In this document: positions 31,720-40,306 of the stretch, one piece after another | Position numbering within the stretch: the first letter of the stretch is position 1 | Layout of the letters: every line of letters starts with the position of its first letter | Origin: Streptomyces sp. YIM 121038 | GTDB lineage: Bacteria > Actinomycetota > Actinomycetes > Streptomycetales > Streptomycetaceae | Length of the DNA: 64,000 nucleotides | Assembly (NCBI RefSeq): GCF_006088715.1 | Contig: NZ_CP030771.1 | Coordinates: 868,001 to 932,000, forward strand | Reading direction: 5' to 3' | Notes under the pieces: generated by a model | Databases searched by the model: none | The model's input: the letters and a program-made list of their open reading frames with translations, nothing else | What the model was told of the DNA's origin: nothing | Program-made: the position numbers and the translations under genes

Positions 31720-32556
31720 ATGCCTACGTTCTCCTCGTACGACGGAACCAAGATCGCGTACCACGTCTCCGGCGCCGGGTCGCCGCTGGTCTGCCTGCCC
31801 GGTGGCATGCGGGACTCCGTCTACCTCGGCGATCTCGGCGGGCTCTCCGCGCACCGGGAGCTGGTCATGCTCGACCTGCGCGGCACCGGCAGGTCCGAGG
31901 TCCCGGCGGACCTCGGCAGCTGCCGCAGCGACCGGCTCGTCGCGGACGTCGAGGCGCTGCGCGAGCACCTCGGCCTGGAGACCATGGACCTGCTCGCGCA
32001 CTGCGCGGGCGCGAACGTGGCGGTTCAGTACGCGAGCGAGCACCCGGACCGCGTCGGCACCCTCACCCTGATCACGCCGAGCGTCCTGGCCGTCGGCATC
32101 GAGATCAGCGCGGACGTGCGCCACAGGACCGCGCGCCTTCGCGCCGACGAACCCTGGTTCCCCGAGGCGTACGCGGCCCTGGAGGCGATCACGGCCGGGC
32201 GGGCGACGGGCGGCTCCTGGGAGGCCATCGCCCCCTTCCTGCACGGCCGGTGGGACGAGGCCGCGCAGGCCCTCCAGGCCGCCGACGCGGAGCAGAAGAA
32301 CAGCGAGGTCGTACGGGCCTTCAGCGCGGAGGGCGCCTTCCGCCCGGCCGAGACCCGCGAGGCGCTGGCCCGCTTCACCGCGCCGGTCCTGCTGCTCGCC
32401 GGAGAGGTCGACCTCAACTCCCCGCCCCCGGCCATGGCCGAACTCGCCGCACTGTTCCCGCGTGCCGAGCTGGTGACGCAGCCGGGCGCGGGACACCACC
32501 CGTGGCTCGACGACGCGCAGCTCTTCGTGAGCACCGTGACGTCGTTCCTGGACTGA
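31720..32556 (+). CDS. Alpha/beta hydrolase with Cys at the nucleophile position
   Basis: A 278-residue alpha/beta hydrolase of the proline-iminopeptidase-like type. The fold is clear: VCLPGGMRDSVYLGDLGGLS (oxyanion loop), LVMLDLRGTGRSE, then the nucleophile elbow LLAHCAGANVAV, where Cys95 replaces the usual Ser (codon TGC at 32002-32004), LLLAGEVDLNSPP (acid) and GAGHHPWLDDAQLF (His). A Cys nucleophile is known in dienelactone hydrolases but rare here; the enzyme may be a thiol hydrolase or inactive. No ribosome-binding site precedes ATG 31720; a leaderless start is possible. The acetyltransferase gene follows after 47 bp with its own promoter. Confidence 0.85.
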   Translation: MPTFSSYDGTKIAYHVSGAGSPLVCLPGGMRDSVYLGDLGGLSAHRELVMLDLRGTGRSEVPADLGSCRSDRLVADVEALREHLGLETMDLLAHCAGANVAVQYASEHPDRVGTLTLITPSVLAVGIEISADVRHRTARLRADEPWFPEAYAALEAITAGRATGGSWEAIAPFLHGRWDEAAQALQAADAEQKNSEVVRAFSAEGAFRPAETREALARFTAPVLLLAGEVDLNSPPPAMAELAALFPRAELVTQPGAGHHPWLDDAQLFVSTVTSFLD

Positions 32557-32567
32557 TCAACCACCCC

Positions 32568-32597
32568 TTGCCGTAAGCGTTCACCACGACCTAGGGT
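32568..32597 (+). promoter_or_regulatory. Promoter for a leaderless acetyltransferase mRNA
   Basis: TTGCCG (32568-32573), 18-bp spacer, TAGGGT (32592-32597). Transcription would start about 7 bp later, at or beside the A of the ATG at 32604, and there is no Shine-Dalgarno sequence. Confidence 0.5.
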
Positions 32598-32603
32598 CAT
32601 TAC

Positions 32604-33074
32604 ATGTCGCGCATACGCCAGGCAGTGGGGGACGACGTCCCGGAGCTCGTACGCCTGCGGGCGCTGCTGTTCGAGACCCTCGGCGGCGCGTTCTTCAACC
32701 CCACGGCAGGGGACGAGGAGTGGCGGCACCGACTCGCCGCGGTCCTCAAGGAGCAACTGGGTTCGGACGCCGTACGCATCCTGGTCGTGGACGGCGGGGA
32801 CGGGCTCGCCGCCTGCGGCATCGGCACCATCGAGCAGCGGCTGCCGGGCCCGCACCTGCGCAACGGCCGGATCGGGTTCGTCCTCGGCGTGGTCACCGAC
32901 CCCGCCCACCGGCGGCGCGGCCACAGCCGCGCGATCATGCGGGGGCTGCTCGACTGGTTCCGCGAGCAGGGTGCCGCCCGCGTCGACCTGCACGCCTCCC
33001 CCGACGGCGAACCCCTCTACCGCGACCTCGGGTTCACCGACCACCCGGACCCCGCGCTGTACTGGCGGCCGTGA
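32604..33074 (+). CDS. GNAT-family N-acetyltransferase
   Basis: A 156-residue acetyltransferase: an N-terminal beta-alpha unit (IRQAVGDDVPELVRLRALLF), FVLGVVTDPAHRRRGHSRAI as acetyl-CoA binding motif A (R-R-R-G-H-S), and RVDLHASPDGEPLYRDLGF, with F-T at the closing motif. The substrate is unknown. The start has no ribosome-binding site and is predicted to be leaderless. It is co-oriented with the alpha/beta hydrolase gene but probably transcribed from its own promoter. Confidence 0.85.
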   Translation: MSRIRQAVGDDVPELVRLRALLFETLGGAFFNPTAGDEEWRHRLAAVLKEQLGSDAVRILVVDGGDGLAACGIGTIEQRLPGPHLRNGRIGFVLGVVTDPAHRRRGHSRAIMRGLLDWFREQGAARVDLHASPDGEPLYRDLGFTDHPDPALYWRP

Positions 33075-33183
33075 CGCGCCCCGCCGTCAGAGCTCGCCGG
33101 CACCCCGTGGCCCGCGCACTTGTGGCAGTGCGGAAAGCCGGGTAATCGAATCATCCGGGACGTAGCCGAGACGCGGAGGCGGC

Positions 33184-33870
33184 ATGGACTGGGCCCGGTT
33201 CGGACAGCAGATGGCGGGCATGGCGCGGGACCTCCTGGCGCAGACGTCGGTCGACGGCACCCTGCGGCGGATCACCGCGTCGGCCACCGAGCTGGTGCAG
33301 GGCTGCGACGCGGCGGGCATCCTCGTCCTGCACGGCGCGGACGTGGAGACGCTCGCACCCACCCACCAGCTGGTCGTGGACAGCGATCGGCTCCAGGAGC
33401 GGGTGCGGGAAGGGCCGTGCTTCGACGCCGCCCGCAGCTCCCTCGGCGCCCAGGTCTTCCGCATCGCGGACTTCAGCCGGGAACAGCCGCGGTGGCCCGC
33501 CTACGCCCCGCGGGCCCACCGGCTCGGCGTGGGCAGCATGATGGGCTTCCTGCTGTTCACCGAGGACACGGACCTCGGCGCGCTGAACCTCTACTCCCAC
33601 GAGCCCGGCGCCTTCACCGAGGCCAGCGAGCTGGCCGGCTGGCTCCTCGCCTCCCACGCGGCGGTGGCCCTCTCCAGCGCCCGTACCCACGCCCAGATGG
33701 AGCAGGCCGTCGCCACCCGCCACGTCATCGGCGAGGCCATGGGCATCCTCATGGGCAGCCACCGCCTCACCGAGGAGCAGGCCTTCGACGTGCTGCGCCG
33801 CTACTCCCAGGAGAACAACGTCAAGCTCCGCGAGGTCGCCCGGCTCGTCTGCGAAGGCGGCACCCTGTGA
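33184..33870 (+). CDS. GAF-ANTAR domain regulator
   Basis: A 228-residue protein: a GAF sensor domain (about residues 20-160; ATELVQGCDAAGILVLHGAD, RVREGPCFDAARSSLGAQVF, LLFTEDTDLGALNLYSHEPG) and a C-terminal ANTAR domain (about 165-225; ATRHVIGEAMGILMGSHRLT, QAFDVLRRYSQENNVKLREV). ANTAR domains bind paired short hairpins in mRNA leaders to prevent termination; the GAF part would sense a small ligand. GGAGG precedes the ATG. The following 524-bp gap contains a perfect 13-bp stem-loop, though not a clear dual-hexaloop ANTAR site. The regulated gene is unknown; the downstream Rieske oxygenase is one candidate. Confidence 0.9.
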   Translation: MDWARFGQQMAGMARDLLAQTSVDGTLRRITASATELVQGCDAAGILVLHGADVETLAPTHQLVVDSDRLQERVREGPCFDAARSSLGAQVFRIADFSREQPRWPAYAPRAHRLGVGSMMGFLLFTEDTDLGALNLYSHEPGAFTEASELAGWLLASHAAVALSSARTHAQMEQAVATRHVIGEAMGILMGSHRLTEEQAFDVLRRYSQENNVKLREVARLVCEGGTL

Positions 33871-34394
33871 CCCTCCGGCAACGGCTCCGCGGCGACGGCG
33901 CATGACGGCTCCGGTACCGGGTACCCGCGGCGGGCGGTGACCTCCGGGTACGAGCCCATCAGGGAATCCCACGCCCCCCTGGGTACCCGTCGAGGAGTGC
34001 GTCCGCAGGCCGAGTGCGCCTGCGGACGCACGCGGCCGCCACCACCCCCGGTGACGGCCGCCGTCCCGTCGGCATCGCCTCCGTACGGGACGCCCCGGGC
34101 AGCGGCCTGCGGAGGCCTCGAGGGAGCCGTGGCCTCGGGCGGCACTGCCGGCCTCGGGCGCACACCGCGCCATGCCTCCGGTCTACTCCCCCGCGCCCGG
34201 CTCGGACAGGGGGCAACCGGCCTCCGGTACGGCACGGCGGCGGCCCGACGGACACGGCCTCCGCCTCGGTGCCCCTGGAGGTGACGGGGCAGTCATTCGA
34301 AGGACGTACCCGAAGGTCGTCCTCGGCGTCGATCCGATGCCGGAACCCTCGGCCGAGCATGGAAGTGACCCCCCGGACAAGGCGGTGACCCCTC
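33871..34394. other. Long intergenic region with GGGTAC motifs and a hairpin
   Basis: No convincing gene in 524 bp. GGGTAC occurs at 33919, 33946 and 33981 (two as the palindrome GGGTACCC); the first is preceded by GCAT at 33900-33903 with a 15-bp spacer, which fits the Streptomyces stress sigma (SigB-type) pattern GNNT-N14-16-GGGTAC. A perfect stem of 13 bp (33998-34010 with 34018-34030) with a 7-nt loop follows. The rest is GC-rich and featureless to the Rieske gene. Confidence 0.45.
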
Positions 34395-35705
34395 ATGCTG
34401 CGCGACGGACTCCCTTCCCCCGTCGGTCCCCCCGATCCCCTCGATTCCCTCCTCGACGAACTGGCCCGCGTCTCGACGCTTCCGCTGGAGCGCGGCGAGA
34501 CCCTTCCGGCCCGGGCCTACACCAGCGACTCCTTCCACGCGTGGGAGCGGGAGCGCGTCTTCCGCGGCGACTGGCTGTGCGTCGGCCACGTCAGCCAGGT
34601 CGCGCGACCCGGTGACTATCTGCGTACGGACGTCCTCGGCGAGCCCCTGGTGATCACGCGGGACGAGAGCGGCGGCCTGCACGCGCTCTCGCGGGTGTGC
34701 CGCCACCGCTTCATGGACGTGCTGCCACCCGAGACCACCCCCGAGCAGGGCACGCTCAAGCGGCTCACCTGCCCGTACCACACGTGGACGTACCGGCTGA
34801 ACGGCGAGTACGCCGGGCAGTTGGCCGGGGCGCCGCTGATGAACGAGGTCGACTTCGACCGTGCCGCGTGCCGACTCCCCCGCCACCGCCTGGAGGTGTG
34901 GAACGGGCTGCTCATGGTCAACGCCGACCCCGGCGCACCGGCGCTCGGGCCGCGGCTGACCCGGCTCGACGCCGTGCTCGCGCCGTACCGCATCGCGGAT
35001 CTCGTCGTCGCGTACACGGCGCGCTGGGAGAACGTCCCGGCGAACTGGAAGGTGGCCTTCGAGAACGGCTCGGAGAACTACCACCACATGGGCACGCACG
35101 CGGCCACCCTGGAGCCGGTCGTGCCCGGCAAGGACACCGTCGTCGAGGAGTGCGACGGGCGCGGCTTCAGCATGTTCACGCCGTTCGCCGACGAACCGCC
35201 CGGGGAGCCGACCGCCGAACCGGGCGCGGAGCCGACCGTGGAGCCGGGGGCGGACGGCGAGCCACGGGTCGGCACGCTCATCCCCGGGCTCGGCGCCCGG
35301 CAGTCGTCCGGGATGACGGTCGCGGGCCTCTTCCCGAACCTGGTCCTCGCCCTCGTACCGGACAGCGTCACGTTCCTGCGCTGGATTCCGACGGGTCCGG
35401 CCACCCATGACGCGCTCGCGACCGTGCTGGTTCCGGCCGACGCCGCCGACCAGCCGGACTACGCGGCGTATGTGGCCGCGTCGCGGCGGCAGTTGGAGCT
35501 CATCCAGGAGGAGGACCTGGTGGCCATCCGCGGCGTCCAGCGCGGTCTGGCCGCCGAACCGGGCCCGTCCGGCGGGCGGTTCTCGCATCTGGAGCGCCCG
35601 CTGTGGCAGTTCCAGCGGTACTTGGCCGACCGGCTGGTGGACCGCTCGGCGGCGCCGCCCCAGGCCGGTGCCACAGCTGCGGCAGGGCAGCGGGGAAACC
35701 AGTAG
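34395..35705 (+). CDS. Rieske-type ring-hydroxylating oxygenase, alpha subunit
   Basis: A 436-residue oxygenase component. The Rieske [2Fe-2S] ligands are C102-R-H104 and C126-P-Y-H129 (LTCPYHTWTYRL). The catalytic mononuclear iron site is in FENGSENYHHMGTHAATLEP (H230 and H235). The family (choline/carnitine/glycine-betaine and aromatic oxygenases) hydroxylates or demethylates its substrate with electrons from a reductase, which is not encoded nearby. A Pro/Glu-rich insertion (EPPGEPTAEPGAEPTVEPGA) interrupts the catalytic domain after the iron site. ATG 34395 has only a weak GGTGA upstream. A short open stretch after the stop (to 35850) shows no gene. Confidence 0.88.
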   Translation: MLRDGLPSPVGPPDPLDSLLDELARVSTLPLERGETLPARAYTSDSFHAWERERVFRGDWLCVGHVSQVARPGDYLRTDVLGEPLVITRDESGGLHALSRVCRHRFMDVLPPETTPEQGTLKRLTCPYHTWTYRLNGEYAGQLAGAPLMNEVDFDRAACRLPRHRLEVWNGLLMVNADPGAPALGPRLTRLDAVLAPYRIADLVVAYTARWENVPANWKVAFENGSENYHHMGTHAATLEPVVPGKDTVVEECDGRGFSMFTPFADEPPGEPTAEPGAEPTVEPGADGEPRVGTLIPGLGARQSSGMTVAGLFPNLVLALVPDSVTFLRWIPTGPATHDALATVLVPADAADQPDYAAYVAASRRQLELIQEEDLVAIRGVQRGLAAEPGPSGGRFSHLERPLWQFQRYLADRLVDRSAAPPQAGATAAAGQRGNQ

Positions 35706-35854
35706 CCATGGGGTGCCCCGCTGGGCCTCACCCGGCGTTCCCGCCGAGTACCTGGCCGCCGCCGGGCGGGTCCTCGCCGTGGTCGCCGAGCGCGCCGACG
35801 CGGAGCCGGCGGCGCTCGACGCCCGGCGTCATGGCGGCTGCCGTACGTTCCCGG

Positions 35855-36490
<636 letters not shown>

Positions 36491-36528
36491 CTAGGCTGAA
36501 GGCCGTACCTGAGGGACAGGAGACCGAG

Positions 36529-37224
36529 GTGGCCGAGACGACGCCGACCGGGACGACGGTCGCCGAGGTGATGGCCGAGCTGGCCGCGCTGGAGGACCCG
36601 AAGACGCGCGCGGTGAACGAGAGGCACGGCGACGACCACGGGGTGAACCTCGGCAGACTGCGGGCGCTCGCGAAGCGCCTCAAGACCCAGCACGAACTCG
36701 CGACCGGCCTCTGGGCCACGGACGACACCGCGGCGCGGCTGCTCGCGCTCCTGATCTGCCGCCCGAAGGCCTTCACGCGCGACGAGCTGGACGCCATGGT
36801 GCGCGCGGCGCGCGCACCGAAGGTGCACGACTGGCTCGTGAACTACGTGGTGAAGAAGAACCCGCACGCCGAAGAGCTGCGGCTGGCCTGGTCCGCCGAC
36901 ACCGACCCCGTGGTCGCGAGCGCGGGCTGGGCGCTGACCACCGAACGCGTGGCGAAGAAGCCCGCGGGCCTCGACCTCGCGGGACTCCTCGACGTCATCG
37001 AGGCGGAGATGAAGGACGCCCCCGACCGCCTGCAGTGGGCGATGAACCACTGCCTGGCCCAGATCGGCATCGAGCACCCCGGCCACCGCGCCCGCGCGAT
37101 CGCCATCGGCGAGCGCCTGGGAGTGCTGAAGGACTACCCCACGTCCCCCGGCTGCACGTCTCCGTTCGCACCCGTCTGGATCACCGAGATGGTCCGCCGC
37201 CGAGAGGGCGAGCCGACGGCCTGA
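36529..37224 (+). CDS. DNA alkylation repair protein, AlkD-like HEAT family
   Basis: A 231-residue all-helical protein of the AlkD/ALK HEAT-repeat family: HGDDHGVNLGRLRALAKRLK, TQHELATGLWATDDTAARLL, LALLICRPKAFTRDELDAMV, DPVVASAGWALTTERVAKK. AlkD removes N3- and N7-alkylated purines by gripping the DNA with HEAT repeats. GTG 36529 is preceded by AGGAG (36518-36522) at 6 nt. The downstream neighbour is a frameshifted HEAT-type gene on the same strand. Confidence 0.85.
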   Translation: MAETTPTGTTVAEVMAELAALEDPKTRAVNERHGDDHGVNLGRLRALAKRLKTQHELATGLWATDDTAARLLALLICRPKAFTRDELDAMVRAARAPKVHDWLVNYVVKKNPHAEELRLAWSADTDPVVASAGWALTTERVAKKPAGLDLAGLLDVIEAEMKDAPDRLQWAMNHCLAQIGIEHPGHRARAIAIGERLGVLKDYPTSPGCTSPFAPVWITEMVRRREGEPTA

Positions 37225-37301
37225 TCGGCGGCGGCCCCGCGCGGCGGACCGAGCACGGACCGGGCGGCGGTGACCCGGCTGCGGCAGGTGGTGGAGCTGG
37301 A

Positions 37302-38003
37302 ATGGGAAACTCCGCGGCCTACAGGTCGGCCCATCTGCGGCATCCCGAGGGCATCGCGGCTCTCCAGGCGCGTATGGCGGACACCGGGGAAACCGCTGTG
37401 CCGCGGATCGTGCTGGCCCGCGTGCTGACCGATGTCTGTGCCCCGCACGTCGCGGAGGCGATGACGGAGCTCGTACGCGACGACCTGCCGCTCGATGTAC
37501 GGAGCAAGGCGCTCGCGGTGCTGACATCCCTGGCCCGCACCACTCCGCGGGCCACTGCCCTGCTCGCGGTCGCGGCGGCGGAGCCTGGGCTTCCGGCGGA
37601 GTTGCGGATCGAGGCGGCCGGTGGCCTCCCGAACCGGGCAGAGCAGGAGCAGGCGCTTCTGGCCGCGGCCGAAGCCCCGGCGGCCCGACGCCGAACGGCG
37701 GGGGCTGAGCGCGGAGTTGACGTACGCATGGGCATGGAGGGCCCTCACCGGGCTGGCCTCGTCGGCGACGCTACCCGGCGCGCTGCGCCGCATGGCCGCG
37801 CGTGCGGCGAAGCAGACGCGCCCGGCTGACGACGTGCCCGATCCGCGGCTGAAGCTGATGCGGGACGCGACGGCGGAGCCGCGCCCCCGCCCCGCGGCGC
37901 TCCTCGAGGCCCTGTGGGAGCGGGCCGTCCCCCTCGCGCTCCCCACGCGTTGGGCTCCTACCTCGCGGCCGCCGTTCCGTGGGACGGGGAGCTGCGGGTC
38001 TGA
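37302..38003 (+). pseudogene. Frameshifted HEAT-repeat-like gene
   Basis: Three pieces of one helical protein lie in two frames. ATG 37302 opens MGNSAAYRSAHLRHPEGIAA, continuing with PRIVLARVLTDVCAPHVAEA, AALLAVAAAEPGLPAE-like helices to about 37685. The sequence then continues in the +1 frame (LSAELTYAWAWRALTGLASS, RRMAARAAKQTRPADD) to about 37935 and returns to the first frame for LGSYLAAAVPWDGELRV and a stop at 38001-38003. Two compensating shifts, with coding-like composition throughout, suggest a recently broken gene, or a pair of sequencing errors. The function is unknown; the helical repeat pattern resembles HEAT proteins. Confidence 0.6.
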
Positions 38004-38014
38004 GGCCGCCGCCC

Positions 38015-38899
38015 CTAGGGCAGGGCGGTCCACTGGGGCGCCGGTGCGGGGCCCGGTCGTACGGTGATCTCCCCGCCCTTGGCCCAGTCGCGGTACTCCA
38101 CGCGGAAGGCGTCGGCACCGGAGCCCGACGGCACCTCGGTCTTCAGGGACTCGGGCAGGTCGCGCGCCGTCACGACGAGGGTGAAGCGGACGGCGCCGTC
38201 CCGGCGCCCGGCCGCGTACGGGCGGTAGAGGCGGCCGACGGCCGGGTCCGCGGCGAGGGTGCGCACGGGCGTGCTGCCGGTGAAGGTGCGCAGGCCACGG
38301 GCGCGTCGCGTGGTCAGTTCGGTGGCGCCGTCGAGCAGCGCCGCGAGATGCGCGGGCTCGGCCAGCCACCGGGCCTCCAGGGCGTTGCGCAGCGCGACGT
38401 CGTCCCGCGCCGCGGCGGTGGCGTCGGGCTCGGTGCGGTACGCGCCCTGCGGGCCGTACTCGGGGCCGGTCATCTCCTTGTCGGGGGTGATGACGGCGCG
38501 GTTGCCGATCAGCACGACCTCCGGCGGGTACCAGGCGTGGCCCTCGCCCATGTCGTACAGGACGTGCGTCGCGGCCCGGGCAGAGGAGCCGTCGCGCAGA
38601 TCGAGGCGGGCCTGGCCGGTGAAGAAGTCGGGGTCACCGCCCTCGCGGGCCACGACGTCGACGCCGACCCGCCGCTGGGCCAGCATCGCGGCGCGTACGG
38701 CCTCGGCCCGGGAAGGGGCCTGGGCGGCGGCCGACGACTGTGCCCGGCCGCCACCGCCGGGGCCGTCGGCGTCGCCGGGCCACAGCAGATGGGCGCCCAG
38801 TCCCCCGGCGGTGCCCACCAGCAGGCCGACCGCGACGGCCACGGCCGGCGCGCGGCGCCGGGGCGCCGCGGACTTCGGAGAGATCTCCTGGTCGCGCAC
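38015..38899 (-). CDS. Membrane-anchored extracytoplasmic protein, unknown function
   Basis: A 294-residue protein with a basic cytoplasmic start (VRDQEISPKSAAPRRRAP), one membrane helix at about residues 20-42 (VAVAVGLLVGTAGGLGAHLL), a Gly/Ala linker and an extracellular beta-rich domain (VGVDVVAREGGDPDFFTGQA, THVLYDMGEGHAWYPPEVVL, VRFTLVVTARDLPESLKTEV) reminiscent of lipoprotein/LolA-like sensor domains. GTG 38899 is preferred because GGAAGGGG lies upstream and the frame before it is intergenic in character. No named family recognised with certainty. It ends 11 bp from the end of the broken HEAT gene, convergently. Confidence 0.75.
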   Translation of the reverse strand: MRDQEISPKSAAPRRRAPAVAVAVGLLVGTAGGLGAHLLWPGDADGPGGGGRAQSSAAAQAPSRAEAVRAAMLAQRRVGVDVVAREGGDPDFFTGQARLDLRDGSSARAATHVLYDMGEGHAWYPPEVVLIGNRAVITPDKEMTGPEYGPQGAYRTEPDATAAARDDVALRNALEARWLAEPAHLAALLDGATELTTRRARGLRTFTGSTPVRTLAADPAVGRLYRPYAAGRRDGAVRFTLVVTARDLPESLKTEVPSGSGADAFRVEYRDWAKGGEITVRPGPAPAPQWTALP

Positions 38900-39607
38900 G
38901 GCCCAGCCCCTTCCGCACCGCCCCGGCCCGTCGACGCGGGCCCGCGCCGACGAGAGGACTACACGGTAGGGGCGTACGGGACGGGCGTACGGCACTTCTC
39001 CGGATTCCCGGCGGAAGGGGTGAACGGCCGCCGCCCCGAAGCGAGATCGTCCGTAACGCGCTCTCTCTTCCTTGTACCGCACACGGGGAGGGATTGACCG
39101 ATTCGAGCTGGGCACCTGCCGCAATGGCCAAATCCGGAATATCTCCTTCTTATCTCCCCATGGAGGTGACCGTGTTGTACGCTCGCCGTGAGCCTGACGT
39201 CCGGCCGAGGGGTGGCATCTTGGGTGTGACAGAGGCGCTCACGCGCATGGCTGATTTTCCCCGTCGGCCCTAGCGCAGCCGGGGGCGGCCCGCATGGCCG
39301 GATACCGGCACGAAAACTCAGACCAGCGAGGGGTACGCGTCGGACAACCCGCACGCGAACCCCCACTGTGGCGCTTCGCACTCGCTCCGCACCGGTTCAG
39401 CACTGATCGCCCCGATGCCGTGAAGAACTGCGCTATGCCGACGGTTCATGGAAATGGCTCGCATTGCCGCCTTTCCGCCCAAAGCAACGGCAATTGCGAC
39501 GCATTGACAGGTCGGCACCATCTGACCTTATTCGATCTTGTGGCCGCTCCGACGCCCGGCCTCCACAGAGGCCCCGGACGGCCATACGGGGGAAAAGGAA
39601 GCCGCAC
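38900..39607. other. Long, lower-GC intergenic region upstream of the LuxR-type regulator
   Basis: 708 bp without a convincing gene; base composition is visibly lower in GC than the flanks, especially 39380-39600, as is common before pathway regulators. The best small frame is 39172-39273 (33 residues, GTG start behind GGAGGTGA, VLYARREPDVRPRGGILGVT...), but its codon third positions are not strongly G/C. A 111-codon frame at 39294-39629 overlaps the regulator start and has no coding bias. A 5' leader or regulatory DNA is more likely. Confidence 0.45.
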
Positions 39608-40306
39608 ATGGCTCAGATACGACTGCTGATCGCCGATGACCGCATCGTGACCCGATCCGGTCTCGTGGCGATGAGCAGGGAAGCTCCCGGACTCGATGTG
39701 GTCGGCGTGGCCCAGGACATGGCCGGCGTCGTGACCGCCGTCGACTGCCTGGACCCCGACATCGTCCTCCTCAATCTCCGCAAACTCTCGGGGGACGGCC
39801 TGCGCCGTCTCGCCCAACTCATCGGCGCACACGTCTCGATCATCGTGCTCTGGTGTCATGATTCCGCCGTCACCGTCCAGGACGCGTTACGGGCCAAGGT
39901 CGCCGGATTCATGGCCCTGGAGATCCTGCAAGAGGAATTCGCCGGTGTGATCGCCCTGGTCGACCGCGGCTGCGCCGCCTATCTCTTTCCGCGCGAACGG
40001 ATCCGCGATATCAGCGACGGCTGTTCGACGCCGGTGACCTCGGGGGCGATGTCGACGCTCACATCACGGGAGAGCGACGTACTGCACCTGCTCGCGGGCG
40101 GCATGACGAACAAACAGATCGGTTCCGCCCTGCATATCGCGGAGAACACGGTGAAGAAACACGTGCATCGTGCGATGGGAAAGATATCGGCCTCCAGCCG
40201 CGTGGAAGCCGCACTCCTGGTATCCCGGCTCGGCCCGCTGAACGTGACGGCCCACGGCCGCGCCGCCGCGGGTCAGCAGAAAAGCGATTTGAGCAGCACC
40301 TCATAG
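39608..40306 (+). CDS. LuxR-type response-regulator-like protein with degenerate receiver and TTA codon
   Basis: A 232-residue NarL-type protein. The receiver half (IRLLIADDRIVTRSGLVAMS) keeps the acidic pair D10-D11, but the phospho-acceptor Asp is Asn57 in DPDIVLLNLRKLSGDG, so classical phosphorylation is unlikely. The C-terminal LuxR helix-turn-helix is intact (LTSRESDVLHLLAGGMTNKQ, IGSALHIAENTVKKHVHRAM). Leu94 is encoded by TTA (39887-39889), so expression should depend on bldA. No sensor kinase is adjacent. It sits at the edge of the oxidative gene cluster 41047-45091 and overlaps the 3' end of the convergent TetR gene by 34 bp; a pathway-specific role is likely. Confidence 0.88.
   Translation: MAQIRLLIADDRIVTRSGLVAMSREAPGLDVVGVAQDMAGVVTAVDCLDPDIVLLNLRKLSGDGLRRLAQLIGAHVSIIVLWCHDSAVTVQDALRAKVAGFMALEILQEEFAGVIALVDRGCAAYLFPRERIRDISDGCSTPVTSGAMSTLTSRESDVLHLLAGGMTNKQIGSALHIAENTVKKHVHRAMGKISASSRVEAALLVSRLGPLNVTAHGRAAAGQQKSDLSSTS

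Noticed and set aside
39294..39629. A 111-codon frame before the LuxR-type regulator
   Set aside because: No ribosome-binding site, poor G/C at third positions, overlaps the start of the regulator.
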